A stretch of 64,000 nt of DNA from Shewanella morhuae (GTDB lineage: Bacteria; Pseudomonadota; Gammaproteobacteria; Enterobacterales; Shewanellaceae): the NCBI RefSeq assembly GCF_900156405.1, contig NZ_FTNN01000016.1, forward strand, positions 1 to 64,000, given 5' to 3'. A program made the translations under genes and the position numbers. Shown here piece by piece: positions 40,444 to 50,110 of the stretch. How positions within the stretch are numbered: the first letter of the stretch is position 1; the number at the start of each line of letters is the position of its first letter. The notes under the pieces are model-generated. The model had not been told where the DNA came from, did no database searches, and saw only the letters and a program-made list of their open reading frames with translations.

Positions 40444-41973
40444 TTAACTGCCATCGCATTGTGATTTACCCGCTTGATAACAACTTGGTTGGCGCGGACA
40501 TACGGCGCCGCGGGAACATATTAAGCGGGCATCATTTTTAATTCCACGCTCTACCCAGTTGATATTAAGGATTTTAGCAACACTCACCAGATCGCTTTTA
40601 ATGTGCTTAGGGATCGTCACTGAGCCGCCACCAGCAACACAGGCCTCTTTTAAATCCTGGGCAATAGACAAGGCATCTTTACCTTGCGCTTCAATCGCCG
40701 GATTTAAATCAATGCCAGCGCAGAGCACATGGGGATTACCCGCCGAATCTTCGACTTTAATCGATTCACAGCAGTAAATTCGGGGTTCATTACCGACATT
40801 TAAAATTGAAATTTGTGCCGACGTGCCCACTGTTGGCTCGCTGATCATCCTAAATACGGCCCAGTGCTGACAAGGATCTTCCACTAACCGCATATTACCC
40901 CAAGGTAGTGGAATCCCGTTGCCGCGATAAACCGCTTTAAGTTTACCCGGTGCGTAAGCATCAAAATAATGCCAGTGGGGATACGGCGATACCACAGTCA
41001 TTCGCCGCATTGCTACCGACGCCGATACTTGCAGTTGTTTATGCACTGCAATCTCGTAGCCATGACGATCGAGTAATTGCCGATACGGTACTTTAGGGCA
41101 TAACAAGGCACCGGCAAAAAAGCTCGACTCAAAGTCACGCCATGCGTGCAAAATATCCTGGGCGTTTAATGTGTTAGATTGCAGCGTAACTTCTTCGTCC
41201 ATCTCCAACTTTCGGCCTGAAATCATTACACTCTTCAAACCGTCTTTGTTGTGCAGTACACAATGTCCTATGTGTGCGGCTAAATCGTACTTCAATCTAC
41301 TCGGACGATTTTTAAGCATTTTATTCATATAAATAGTATTGGGTGGCTCAAAAAAAGACGTCACCAGTTGACGAGAGCTACCGCCCATTTCATCGATAAC
41401 TTCCTGCGGTGTGTTATCTACCCATTTGATTTTAAGCCCTATTCCCTTGGCAATATCCAGTATATCTTCGAGGGATAATGGCATACGTTTAAGGCCAACC
41501 TCTTCGGCAGCACGCTCAAGATCGGGAAAGTGGTTTTGGTGATGCTCTTGATGGGCGCGGATCAGTAAATGGGCAAACTGTCTGCCAGAAATTCCAGTCT
41601 GCGATAACATTTCAGGTATCGCTATTTGTAAAATGTCATTAGAAAACAAAAAGCTGGGTTCGAGCGCCATGCCGCTAATACCACCACGGCGCCCCTTGTC
41701 CGGTGTAATAGCACTTTCTTCAGGGGTATCGTCCAAAAACCAATCGATATCTTTTTGAAAAACCGTCGCGATCACCGCCAGCATAGCCGCACTCGGCACA
41801 CGCTTTCCACGTTCAATCATCGACAAATATGACACAGAGGGCGCACTTCCCGAATCGACGCGAATACAACGCGCCGACAAATCTTCCATCGTTAAATTAT
41901 TACGTTTCCGTAGGTTACGTATTTTTGTCCCTAGGAAGTGTGATTTTCTCATCAAGCTCTGGTCATTACGCAT
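40444..41973 (-). CDS. XRE-family transcriptional regulator with ImmA/IrrE-like middle domain
   Basis: A 509-residue regulator. The N-terminal XRE helix-turn-helix spans about 15-80 (KIRNLRKRNNLTMEDLS, YLSMIERGKRVPS). The middle contains DLAAHIGHCVLH where ImmA/IrrE metalloproteases have a HEIGH-type zinc motif, and FESSFFAGALLCP, so the protease motif looks degenerate. The C-terminus is Cys-rich (CSRGAVCPRQPSC). Overall it resembles RamB/ScfR-type regulators of acyl-CoA and glyoxylate metabolism; which pathway it controls is not shown. No ribosome-binding site is seen at 41973, so it may be leaderless or start at the ATG at 41952. It is divergent from an unknown gene with repeat-rich DNA between. 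Confidence 0.75.
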   Translation of the reverse strand: MRNDQSLMRKSHFLGTKIRNLRKRNNLTMEDLSARCIRVDSGSAPSVSYLSMIERGKRVPSAAMLAVIATVFQKDIDWFLDDTPEESAITPDKGRRGGISGMALEPSFLFSNDILQIAIPEMLSQTGISGRQFAHLLIRAHQEHHQNHFPDLERAAEEVGLKRMPLSLEDILDIAKGIGLKIKWVDNTPQEVIDEMGGSSRQLVTSFFEPPNTIYMNKMLKNRPSRLKYDLAAHIGHCVLHNKDGLKSVMISGRKLEMDEEVTLQSNTLNAQDILHAWRDFESSFFAGALLCPKVPYRQLLDRHGYEIAVHKQLQVSASVAMRRMTVVSPYPHWHYFDAYAPGKLKAVYRGNGIPLPWGNMRLVEDPCQHWAVFRMISEPTVGTSAQISILNVGNEPRIYCCESIKVEDSAGNPHVLCAGIDLNPAIEAQGKDALSIAQDLKEACVAGGGSVTIPKHIKSDLVSVAKILNINWVERGIKNDARLICSRGAVCPRQPSCYQAGKSQCDGS

Positions 41974-42022
41974 TTTGTAAAATTCACAGTGTAAAATTTC
42001 TATTGTGAAATTGTAAACAAAA
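41973..42022. promoter_or_regulatory. Candidate operator of the XRE regulator
   Basis: Within 50 bp the motif (T)TGTAAAATT occurs twice (TTTTGTAAAATT and GTGTAAAATTT), and TTGTGAAATTGTAAAC is a near inverted copy. This cluster abuts the regulator start codon and lies in the divergent region, as expected for an autoregulatory site. Confidence 0.5.
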
Positions 42023-42237
42023 AAAGACTAGACTACAAATCAAGCAATCGAGAAGCGATTCAAGCAAACAACTTGAGTCAGCCAAATTCAAGAAATGCTT
42101 AAGTATGAATATTGAAAGCACTTAAAACGAAAGCACTTAAAACGGACACGCCAAGTTGGAAAAAACTGTGAAACACCACCCGTTAAATCGAAACCCTGAA
42201 CCGTATTTTTTAAATTGAAAGAGTAGAGGAACGAGCG

Positions 42238-42801
42238 ATGACTATGTCAATAATCAGCAATAACCAGAGCAAAGCAAATTTAAACAACCTCATCGCAGAA
42301 GAAGTGCTAGCCGTAGTCCATGTTGGGATTGCCGAGCACGAAAAAATCGCCAAGGCAAAACTTTTCATCGACCGACTCTTTCCACTTAGCTCTGGTTCAC
42401 ATCAAGATGTGAGCAGCTACGTCGTTTACTACCAGCATTTGTTAGCCTTTTTTGCCGACGGTAGTCACAGCGGTTTACGCCAACCAAAACAGTTTGTGGC
42501 CTTTAATGGCACCAAAGATGCGCCTAGCGCTATCGTGTTACAAGATAAGGACTATCACGTTGAGTTGAGCTTCGACCGTTGCGGCATGATAGGGGCTAAA
42601 GACGTGGCAAATTTGGAAGATATCCAAATCGAAGCGTCTTCAAGCATGTTAATGGACACCACCGAGGTGCGCTCAGCAGCCTCACGCCATTGGCTTAGCC
42701 TGCTACATGTCGGTATGCCTAGCGCTAACGATACTCAAGATAAGTTATTTACAGCGAAAGATGGCAGTGATTACGATTTGAAAAGCATCGTAAATTTATA
42801 A
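42238..42801 (+). CDS. Conserved-looking protein of unknown function
   Basis: A 187-residue soluble protein that I do not recognise. AGGA lies 7-10 bases before the ATG, so translation is likely. No membrane helix, signal peptide or nucleotide-binding motif is visible. Residues 65-115 look beta-rich (FVAFNGTKDAPSAIVLQDKDYHVELSF). It is divergent from the XRE regulator and has a long AT-rich upstream region, so it is the most likely target of that regulator (inference). Confidence 0.7.
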   Translation: MTMSIISNNQSKANLNNLIAEEVLAVVHVGIAEHEKIAKAKLFIDRLFPLSSGSHQDVSSYVVYYQHLLAFFADGSHSGLRQPKQFVAFNGTKDAPSAIVLQDKDYHVELSFDRCGMIGAKDVANLEDIQIEASSSMLMDTTEVRSAASRHWLSLLHVGMPSANDTQDKLFTAKDGSDYDLKSIVNL

Positions 42802-42811
42802 ATTCTCATGG

Positions 42812-42840
42812 GGAGATTAACTGCGCCGCAGTTGATCTCC
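42812..42840. terminator. Hairpin after the unknown gene
   Basis: GGAGATTAACTGCG pairs with CGCAGTTGATCTCC with one wobble pair. It lies 11 bases after the stop. There is no T-run, so it may stabilise the 3' end rather than terminate. Confidence 0.45.
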
Positions 42841-43061
42841 AACGCTTTACCTCTGTACAAATGTATCCCGCCAAACAATAAATAAAATTGATGATAAAAA
42901 TAAGTTTAATTGATTTTATTGAAGCTAACACTCACAGCTATAATGTCCCTAGCATCGTTTTCCAATATTAGTCCTTATTGATGGCCATTTTTTATTAGCG
43001 GTATTTAATGTAAATAATGGCATTGGAGCGATAATATTTAATCGCTAGTGCATAGGTAGAT

Positions 43062-44012
43062 ATGAAACTTTCATCAAAATTACAAGACGTCAGCAAACGT
43101 CAGCGCATTATTTTTATCTGTGCGGGTTTATTATGCCTCACACCTTTTATCTCATCTCCTATGGCGTTAGTGCTAGGTTTTACCTTGGCAAGCTTAGGTT
43201 GGGTACCGGTGGACTGGAATATCACTGCACTGACAAAAAAACTCCTATCCTATTCAATCATTGGTTTAGGCTTTGGCATTAATGTCACCACCGCCATAGA
43301 GGCCAGCACTCACAACTTTGGTTTGATTGTAGGGTCAATTTTTTTCACTCTTGGCCTTGGTTTTGTACTCACCCGCGCCCTCAAGTTTGATCACGTGACA
43401 GGCCATTTAATTGCCTCTGGCACTGCTATTTGTGGTGGTAGCGCTATCGCCGCTGTCGCCCCTGCGATTAATGCCAAAAATGATCAAACGGCTACGGCAT
43501 TAGCTTGTGTGTTTGTGCTCAATTCAGTTGCACTATTTTTATTTCCCGCAGTTGGCCATTTACTCAATATGAGCCAATACGATTTTGGTGTGTGGAGTGC
43601 CATTGCAATCCACGACACCTCATCGGTTGTCGGTGCAGCATCAGCCTATGGTGACGAAGCCTTAAAAATCGCCACAACCATAAAACTCGCTCGTGCACTG
43701 TGGATTATCCCTATCGCCCTAGTCAGCGCTATGGTATTTGGTGGCGATAAACGCAAAATTAATCTGCCATATTTTATTGGTTTTTATTGCTTAGCGATTG
43801 CTATCGCACATTGGTTACCACAATTTAATACCGTTTATGACACCCTGTTTATGCTCTCAAAACGCGCACTCGTAGTGTGTTTATTTTTGATTGGTGCAGG
43901 AATTACTGTGCAGAAAATGCGCGCGAGTGGCCCAAAACCTTTACTACTTGGGGTAATGTTATGGGCAGCAATTGGTGTGACGTCTTTAGTATATATTCTT
44001 TATTTTCAGTAG
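43062..44012 (+). CDS. YeiH/UPF0324-family membrane transporter
   Basis: A 316-residue protein with about nine to ten hydrophobic segments. Family hallmarks are [17 protein letters not shown] and [14 protein letters not shown]. The family is annotated as putative sulfate exporter, but the substrate is poorly established. It is a monocistronic unit with a terminator after it. Confidence 0.85.
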   Translation: MKLSSKLQDVSKRQRIIFICAGLLCLTPFISSPMALVLGFTLASLGWVPVDWNITALTKKLLSYSIIGLGFGINVTTAIEASTHNFGLIVGSIFFTLGLGFVLTRALKFDHVTGHLIASGTAICGGSAIAAVAPAINAKNDQTATALACVFVLNSVALFLFPAVGHLLNMSQYDFGVWSAIAIHDTSSVVGAASAYGDEALKIATTIKLARALWIIPIALVSAMVFGGDKRKINLPYFIGFYCLAIAIAHWLPQFNTVYDTLFMLSKRALVVCLFLIGAGITVQKMRASGPKPLLLGVMLWAAIGVTSLVYILYFQ

Positions 44013-44023
44013 TTAATATTTAT

Positions 44024-44048
44024 GATGGCAGAGCTTTACTCTGCCATC
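44024..44048. terminator. Hairpin terminator after the YeiH-type gene
   Basis: GATGGCAGAG and CTCTGCCATC form a perfect 10-bp stem with a 5-base loop. It also covers the 3' end of the small minus-strand ORF whose stop codon lies in the loop. Confidence 0.7.
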
Positions 44049-44188
44049 GACTTCATTCGCCAAGCCAAACAAAGTACGCCTAAAAAAGCGAATAATTCAA
44101 TCAATGAGCGTATTAGCCCAAAGGTTTGCGTTGACGCGATTAAGGCTATCAGGCAAAACACGAGTATCAGCCAGTTTTTCAATTGCAT
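44036..44188 (-). CDS. Candidate 50-residue small membrane protein
   Basis: An ATG at 44188 opens a 50-codon frame ending with TAA at 44036-44038. The product is hydrophobic, with two probable helices: about 6-22 (WLILVFCLIALIAS) and about 30-45 (IELFAFLGVLCLAW), and a basic end RMKSMAE. AGGA lies only two bases before the ATG, closer than ideal. The stop codon falls within the loop of the convergent terminator hairpin. No function can be given. Confidence 0.45.
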   Translation of the reverse strand: MQLKNWLILVFCLIALIASTQTFGLIRSLIELFAFLGVLCLAWRMKSMAE

Positions 44189-44399
44189 CTTCCTGCAAAC
44201 ATAGGGGATGCTTATTATTGTTTAGAACTTAAAACCTCACAAATATCATTTATTAATAACAAATAGCTATAACAGCTAAGTCAAACCTGCGCTTATTGTG
44301 CAGCCTTATCGTCTGATGCCGTTTTGTTAGCGGCACTAACTTGATAATCTTAAGTACAGCCCTGCATCAAGCACATACACAAAACTAGCATTAATATCA
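44189..44399. other. Intergenic stretch before the PqiA-like gene
   Basis: AT-rich and without recognisable genes. It separates the small ORF from the 3' end of the PqiA-like gene; together with the small ORF it fills the 387-bp gap after the YeiH-type gene. Confidence 0.5.
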
Positions 44400-45047
44400 C
44401 TACAAAATTGGCGTTGGGCGAGGCACCAAATAACCACTTAGAATCGATAACATGCAGTAAGCGGTAAAAAAGTAAAAACCGTTTTCAAATTGCGCCTGGG
44501 TTTTCAGCATTTCCCCCATACCGCCTGAGGCGTTTCCCGCCATAAAGGTGATAATCAACGCCACCACAAACACATCTGCCATCGACCACTTAGCAAGCGC
44601 GTTGACCAAAACGTTAATCCTAAATTTTAGGCCAATTGAGCTAACACATTGTTGTACTAACATTAAGCTCAATTTTAAGGCGGGAACAACCACACTGAAT
44701 AACATAACTAAGCCCGCAACGAGTCCATTACCAGAGTGATAAAGCTCGGTTACTGTCCCCCAAATACTGCGAGTTTTCTGCAGTACTTCGACTTCGCCCT
44801 TAAGGCTATTGAGCCCAAGCAAACCACTGACCATACCTAGCATGCCGCGAGCACGATCGCGCTCCGAGTCTGCATCAAAGCTTTGGGCAACTTGCGCTAC
44901 ACCTTGTTCAGCAAGCTGAGCCTTATCGATACTGCCGCTAATACTCATAATAGGCTGAGTCACTCCGGGGATTAATAATGCTAAGGATAAAAGAATGATA
45001 AATATAGAAAATGATGATTTCATAGTACGGTTCATTACGCAGCCCAT
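44400..45047 (-). CDS. Paraquat-inducible protein A-like membrane protein
   Basis: A 215-residue inner-membrane protein with hydrophobic segments at about 14-32, 108-130, 148-172 and 188-208. The KWSMADVFVVALIITF stretch matches the PqiA family core. It lacks the zinc-ribbon cysteines and second copy of full-length PqiA. PqiB-type MCE partners are not next to it. Starts at 45047, 45035 or 45023 are all possible. Confidence 0.7.
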   Translation of the reverse strand: MGCVMNRTMKSSFSIFIILLSLALLIPGVTQPIMSISGSIDKAQLAEQGVAQVAQSFDADSERDRARGMLGMVSGLLGLNSLKGEVEVLQKTRSIWGTVTELYHSGNGLVAGLVMLFSVVVPALKLSLMLVQQCVSSIGLKFRINVLVNALAKWSMADVFVVALIITFMAGNASGGMGEMLKTQAQFENGFYFFTAYCMLSILSGYLVPRPTPIL

Positions 45048-45152
45048 TACATTGTTTGAACAGATAAATTCATTTTATAGTTTTTAGCACAGGCGCTGCA
45101 ATCGTTCACACCAGCCACTCACATCACCGGCGCGAAGAATAGAATATGAAAA

Positions 45153-46380
45153 TCAGTAGAAAGGTGTTGGGTCAATATCAAGTGAACTCGGCGATACGCC
45201 ACGCTCAACATAAAGTTCAGATTGTAATAGGTCTACCATAGTGACCTCTGTATAACGCTTAAATTTTATAGAGTAAAAACACTTCACTACCGGATGTAAT
45301 GCATCTCTATCCTTTGAGGTCCAAACAATCCCAATCTGGCCATCGGATAACTCCACCAGAGAGCCTACTGGGTAAATACCGATACAACGAATAAAGTCAT
45401 AGACCAACTCTTGGTCTAAATGGAATGGCGTTAAACTGAGCAGAATTTTAAACGCCGCTGCAGGGCTCATGGCTTCTTTATAACAGCGCGTTGCTGTTAA
45501 GGCATCAAAGATATCGACGATACAGCTCATGCGACCATGAAGAGGGATTTCATCACCTTTTAAGCCCCTTGGGTAACCACGCCCATCGAGTTTTTCATGA
45601 TGCATCAAACAGATATCTTTACTTAGTTGCGATAATCCTTTCGCTTCGTTCATGATCGCTAACGCATACACTTGATGCAACTTCATATGCTCAAATTCTT
45701 CAGGCGTCAGTTTTCCCGGTTTATGCAGCACTTTATTGTCGACTTTAATCTTACCAATATCATGTAAAATCCCGCCGACGGCCATCTCCCGCAACTTATC
45801 ACGATCAAATTGTAAATACTTGCCAAAGGTTACTAATAAAAAAGCCACATTTACTGAATGTTCAAGTAGATAAGCATCTTTTGATGCGCAGCGCTGACAT
45901 ACATTTAAGCGCGTCAGCATCTAACATAACAGACTCTATCATGTTGTCTGCTAAAGCCTCGAATGGTCCAACCTCGATAGCCTTGCCCTCAAAGGTCTCG
46001 GATAATACTTTACGAATGAGATCTTTAGCCTCAATCAGCATCACCTTTGCTTGATCTTGTTGCTTTTCACGACTGATGGGTACTTTTTGACTTTCTGTTT
46101 CACTCGCAATAGGAGTTACAGGGACTACATGAGGATGAGGGTGAGTAATCGTTTCCTTACTTAAACCGCAATGTTCAGCAGAGCGCTGCGCATCAACCCA
46201 AACAAACTTAATACCATTTTTTGTTAGCTGAGCAATGGTATCTTTATGCTTAATTTGTCCAGCATTCGTAATGGCAAGCTGGCCCTTATCCGGTTTGTCG
46301 ATCGCACAGACAAACATGCCTAATGTCAGTTGCGACACAGGTAATTTGATTAGGTCAACTAATCCTGCTGACTCATTCAT
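45153..46380 (-). pseudogene. HD-GYP cyclic-di-GMP phosphodiesterase gene broken by a one-base frameshift
   Basis: Two overlapping frames encode one protein of about 400 residues. The first part (from ATG 46380; 46410 is an alternative) carries an N-terminal DUF3391-like domain (VSQLTLGMFVCAIDKP, FVWVDA) and ends at TGA near 45862 after LKCMSALRIK. The second part continues KDAYLLEHSVNVAFLL, then the HD motif GILHDIGKIKV and the GYP motif LDGRGYPRGLKG. At 45879-45882 the minus strand has AAAA; with AAA the two frames join as LRIK-DAYLLEHS. The catalytic half has no good start of its own. It would degrade c-di-GMP if intact. A sequencing error is the other explanation. Confidence 0.75.
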
Positions 46381-46635
46381 ATCTACAACCCCAAGGATGA
46401 TTGCCTGCATAATATATCAATTTTAAAGATACGATACTAAAGCGACCTACACTCGCATATTCTGTTGCAGTTATTATCTGAATTCTGGTTTATTCATAAT
46501 ATAACGTAGATGCGAGGCGCATTCTAAGCTGAATATTAGATAATCACTATAGACTTTGCTGCTAAACGACATACGCCAAACTTAAGTGAAGGAAACAAGG
46601 TCTTAAATGTTGCTTATGTGAGCAAGACTTTGCCC

Positions 46636-47985
46636 TTACTCAATAACGCCCTCTGCCAATAATCCATGGTGCAGGCTGAGTTGCCAAGACACAGCACTAT
46701 GTGTAATGCATCTATGACTACTGAGTAAGATAGCGCAACCTTGAGAGCTTAAGTACTGCAGCAAATACCACGCTTTATCATAGTAATGCTTATCCATTCC
46801 TGCTAATGGGTCGTCCAATAACAACACCTTAGGCTGTAAGCAAGCTAATGAGGCTAAAGCAATTAAATGCTGTTGCCCGTGGGATAGTTTATAAGGTGGC
46901 AATTCAGCTAAATCCGATAAACCCAGCTCCTCCAACATTTGCGCAGCCCGTTCTTTAGGGAGCTTAAAACGCGTTAAGCTAAACTGCATTTCGGCTAACA
47001 CGCTAATCTCAAACAATTGTCGACTCGGTCTTTGGATCAGCAGCCCTAGATCAGCACCGTAAACGCCCAGCTTAGGCCTTCGTCCTAGCACCTTAATCGG
47101 CAGTCGCTGCTTTAAGTTGAGCACACCCGCTAAGCCCTTTAATAAGCCGGTTTTACCTGAGCCGTTCTCTCCCACTAAGGTCACTATCTCACCCGCTTTA
47201 AGCTTAAACCCCTGCGGACACGTAAATAGCACTGGACAACCATCAAACCCAAATTCAAAAGATTCCGCGTTGATCAAGACTTTGCCTGTATGCTCAAACT
47301 TAGCCTGATCTCGCCACGTAGACATTTCAATTTGCGCCGCCTCGCTCACCGTATAGATGCCTTCCGATAATTTGCCCGCCCCTAGCTGCCAGTAATGCTG
47401 AATAATCCCAGCGAAGGCCAAAGAGTTATGCTCAACCAACACTAGCGCCATGCCCTCTTGGAGAAGATTGCCAAGCACCACCAGCAGTTCACTCACGCCG
47501 TGATCATCAAGTTGTGCCCACGGCTCATCAAGCAGCAGTAAATGTGGCTCGCACGCTAACTGAGCAGCAATCATTAAGCGGTATGTTTGACCAACGGAAA
47601 GCGTATTGAGCTGCGTATCGAGACGTAAGTACAAGCCGGCACGCCGCAGTGCCAATTGCACTTTAGAGAGTATTTGTTCAGCGGGAATACCGAAGGCTTC
47701 TAAAGCGAAGCTGATTTCTGCGCCGACGGTTTTTCGCAATAGCTGTTTCTGCGGGTCTTGTGTGACTAAACCCGTCACTAACTTGGGGAAACGCCAGATC
47801 TCGCCTTCATGCGGGCGATTTAACACGCCCGCAAGTAGATTGAGTAAACTCGATTTTCCAGAGCCCGTAGGACCGCTCACACAATGACACTGACCAACGC
47901 CAATCGTTAAGTTAATGTCCAGCAATACCGTTGACAACTGACTACCATAGTTGAAGCTAACGCCTTCAAGCGTGATGAGTTTCAT
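46636..47985 (-). CDS. Fused two-domain ABC ATPase (energy-coupling-factor type)
   Basis: A 449-residue protein with two ABC modules. The first has Walker [10 protein letters not shown], signature LSVGQ and Walker B LLLLDEPW. The second has GENGSGKTG, LSHGQ and VLLLDDPLAG. Both signatures depart from LSGGQ. The order and the Q-loop region resemble EcfA-type ATPases of vitamin or cobalt ECF transporters (YkoD/CbiO-like). No EcfT-like or S-component gene lies on either side, so membrane partners must be elsewhere or lost. The substrate is unknown. Confidence 0.75.
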   Translation of the reverse strand: MKLITLEGVSFNYGSQLSTVLLDINLTIGVGQCHCVSGPTGSGKSSLLNLLAGVLNRPHEGEIWRFPKLVTGLVTQDPQKQLLRKTVGAEISFALEAFGIPAEQILSKVQLALRRAGLYLRLDTQLNTLSVGQTYRLMIAAQLACEPHLLLLDEPWAQLDDHGVSELLVVLGNLLQEGMALVLVEHNSLAFAGIIQHYWQLGAGKLSEGIYTVSEAAQIEMSTWRDQAKFEHTGKVLINAESFEFGFDGCPVLFTCPQGFKLKAGEIVTLVGENGSGKTGLLKGLAGVLNLKQRLPIKVLGRRPKLGVYGADLGLLIQRPSRQLFEISVLAEMQFSLTRFKLPKERAAQMLEELGLSDLAELPPYKLSHGQQHLIALASLACLQPKVLLLDDPLAGMDKHYYDKAWYLLQYLSSQGCAILLSSHRCITHSAVSWQLSLHHGLLAEGVIE

Positions 47986-48171
47986 GCTCGCCCTGCTGCT
48001 ATCAGAGGGTCATACAGGCCATCGTTTTCATCTTGTGAGCTCGTCGTAATCATATTTGCAGGTCGCGTATAAAATGTAAGCTGTACTCGCTATTGTGAGT
48101 CGCTGCGATTCAGTCTCAATTTAAAAACCATTAAAAACCAACTTAGATCAACTAATTAAACTAAAGAGAAA

Positions 48172-48273
48172 ATGATTCCACAACAAACAGACAGAATGTC
48201 TATCAAGGATAATTTTACCGACAAAAAGACCCGCTTAAGTCACGGTTTTTATCGTCATAAAATGAGACCATAG
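48172..48273 (+). CDS. Possible 33-residue small ORF
   Basis: The ATG at 48172 has AAAGAG four bases upstream and opens 33 codons to TAG at 48271. The product is basic and polar (KDNFTDKKTRLSHGFYRHK) with no known family. It lies in the 490-bp gap between the ABC gene and menF. There is no independent support. Confidence 0.2.
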   Translation: MIPQQTDRMSIKDNFTDKKTRLSHGFYRHKMRP

Positions 48274-48301
48274 CTAAAGTCACATACTAGAAGCTTACAT
48301 C

Positions 48302-48330
48302 TTGACACTCTTGATTGTGGCCTTTAATTT
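48302..48330 (+). promoter_or_regulatory. Promoter of menF
   Basis: A perfect TTGACA (48302-48307) and TAATTT (48325-48330) with a 17-bp spacer. The predicted leader to the menF start is about 140 bases. The rest of the 47986-48477 gap is AT-rich with no other clear signal apart from the small ORF listed separately. Confidence 0.65.
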
Positions 48331-48477
48331 GAGCGAAAGTTTCTTATTTATAAACAACAGCTAATAAAGGTAAATGACTTGAAAAATAGTTCATAAGCCT
48401 GAGTCGTGTTTATTGATGCTGGTGACTGATAATGTGACCTTCAGCCCTGCCTTTATTCTTAATTTTGGGAGTTTTAT

Positions 48478-49836
48478 TTGCCTGTTCATGCCCTGTCTGA
48501 AGACCTTAAGTCTCTCATCGACAAACTCATCCAATTAAAGCTAACCCCAGTGGTAGAAGGGCTCGTACAGCTATCTGTTAGCACAGTCGCGCTGCCTTTA
48601 ATTCCATGGCTGGCATCACAGACCCTATTTCCACGTATTTACTGGCATGGGCGCGATAGAATTGAAGAGGTCGCAGCGATAGGGGCGTGTAAAGATATTA
48701 AATTTGAAACGGCAATGAGCGATCAGCAACTGGCCACTATCTATCAAGAGCAGCGAGCCTTATCTACCAATCAGAATATCCGTTACTACGGTGGTGTCGC
48801 TTTTGATCGCACCATAGACTCTTGGCCCGAGTTTGGTAACAGTCGTTTTATCCTGCCACGCATTGAGTTTAGGCGCAGCGGGAACCAATTTAGCCTATTA
48901 GTGAATCTTAACTTTGCCGATAATGATCACCATAGCGAAATAGATAACGCCATTGCTGCCATTGAAGCAATTATGCCAGCCAAACCACTTTCGCCACCAA
49001 AAAAAATCGGCTTACGGGGCCGCACAGATACACCCAATTTTACACGCTGGAAAACCCTTGTTGAACAGGTTATCGAGCCTAAGTTTAATCAAGACACGCC
49101 AAAAGTAGTGCTGTCTCGGTTAACTCAGCTTGACGTTAACGAACCCGTTGATCCTTGGATGGTACTCGCCTGCTGGCAAGGACGTAATCCTAATAGCTTC
49201 CAATTTGGTTTTCAGTTTAGCCCAGAGCGCACTTTTATCTCTTGCTCACCAGAGCGTTTATTTCGCCGTAATCAACAAGAATTATTTACCGAAGCGCTTG
49301 CCGGTACAACGATTCGCGGCTTAAGCCAAGAAGAGGATATCGCACTGGCAAACGCCTTATTAGAGGACAATAAAAATAGCGTTGAAAACCAACTTGTTCG
49401 CAGCCATATCGTCAATATGCTTACGCCATTGAGTCGTTATGTTGGCGCCGATGAACTCGCCACTATTTTTAAACTCAACCATATTCAGCACTTACACCGT
49501 GCAATTCATGCCGAGCTAAAAACAGGTGTCAATGATTTTCAACTGTTACAAGCCCTGCATCCAACGCCTGCCGTAGGTGGGTTGCCCAGACACTCGGCAA
49601 TGAGTTTTATTCGCCAGCAAGAAGGCTATATGCGTGGTTGGTACGCCGGTGCCTGTGGCTATTTCAATCAGTACGAAAGTGAGTTTTCGGTCGCAATCCG
49701 TAGCGCACTTATCGAACCCGGTCGAATTAATTTATTTGCAGGCGCGGGGATTATTGCAGGTTCTGATCCACAAGCAGAATGGCAAGAATTAGAGAATAAA
49801 CTCGCAACTATTGTGTCGATTCTTTTCGAGCTGTAG
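48478..49836 (+). CDS. menF: Isochorismate synthase for menaquinone
   Basis: Converts chorismate to isochorismate, the entry step to menaquinone, needed for anaerobic respiration. It has 452 residues. The chorismate-binding C-terminal half shows SCSPERLFRR, EALAGTTIRG, HPTPAVGGLPR and GWYAGACGYF. The start is TTG at 48478 with GGGAG six bases upstream; no ATG or GTG fits. A TTG start may keep expression low. The other men genes are not in the window. Confidence 0.92.
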   Translation: MPVHALSEDLKSLIDKLIQLKLTPVVEGLVQLSVSTVALPLIPWLASQTLFPRIYWHGRDRIEEVAAIGACKDIKFETAMSDQQLATIYQEQRALSTNQNIRYYGGVAFDRTIDSWPEFGNSRFILPRIEFRRSGNQFSLLVNLNFADNDHHSEIDNAIAAIEAIMPAKPLSPPKKIGLRGRTDTPNFTRWKTLVEQVIEPKFNQDTPKVVLSRLTQLDVNEPVDPWMVLACWQGRNPNSFQFGFQFSPERTFISCSPERLFRRNQQELFTEALAGTTIRGLSQEEDIALANALLEDNKNSVENQLVRSHIVNMLTPLSRYVGADELATIFKLNHIQHLHRAIHAELKTGVNDFQLLQALHPTPAVGGLPRHSAMSFIRQQEGYMRGWYAGACGYFNQYESEFSVAIRSALIEPGRINLFAGAGIIAGSDPQAEWQELENKLATIVSILFEL

Positions 49837-49980
49837 AGCTATAGAATTGCCAAACTATCAGCAGTTAGCACTCACCTCCTGAAACGGTCACTAACTATTA
49901 GTCGCGTTACCAACGCTCGCCTTAAAGATATCCAAACTGTCAAAGGCATTACCGTCGATAAGCACTTTTAAACAGCGGGC

Positions 49981-50008
49981 TTGCATCTTAAGACTCGCCC
50001 ACTATAAT
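49981..50008 (+). promoter_or_regulatory. Promoter of yhhQ
   Basis: TTGCAT (49981-49986), a 16-bp spacer and TATAAT (50003-50008). Transcription would start near 50015 and give a leader of about 100 bases that contains the riboswitch candidate. Confidence 0.65.
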
Positions 50009-50073
50009 GACGACCCCGATTTCAGTGCGCTGTTATCGATGATTTCGTCGTAAACATAATAAAATAAATATTA

Positions 50074-50110
50074 GCGGGTTCCCTCACCCCGCCCTACACA
50101 ACTAAAAAGG
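50074..50110 (+). promoter_or_regulatory. Candidate preQ1-I riboswitch in the yhhQ leader
   Basis: GCGGG (50074-50078) pairs with CCCGC (50088-50092) around a 9-base loop TTCCCTCAC, followed by an A-rich tail CTACACAACTAAAAAGG. This matches the small preQ1-I layout: 5-bp P1, C-rich loop, A-rich tail that ends in bases able to pair back to the loop (AGG with CCT). The AAGG end (50107-50110) is also the Shine-Dalgarno of yhhQ, six bases before its ATG, so ligand binding would hide the ribosome site. The downstream gene transports queuosine precursors. Confidence 0.65.

Noticed and set aside
44022..44204. 60-residue plus-strand frame after the YeiH-type gene
   Set aside because: It starts in the terminator hairpin and opposes the more membrane-like small ORF on the other strand.
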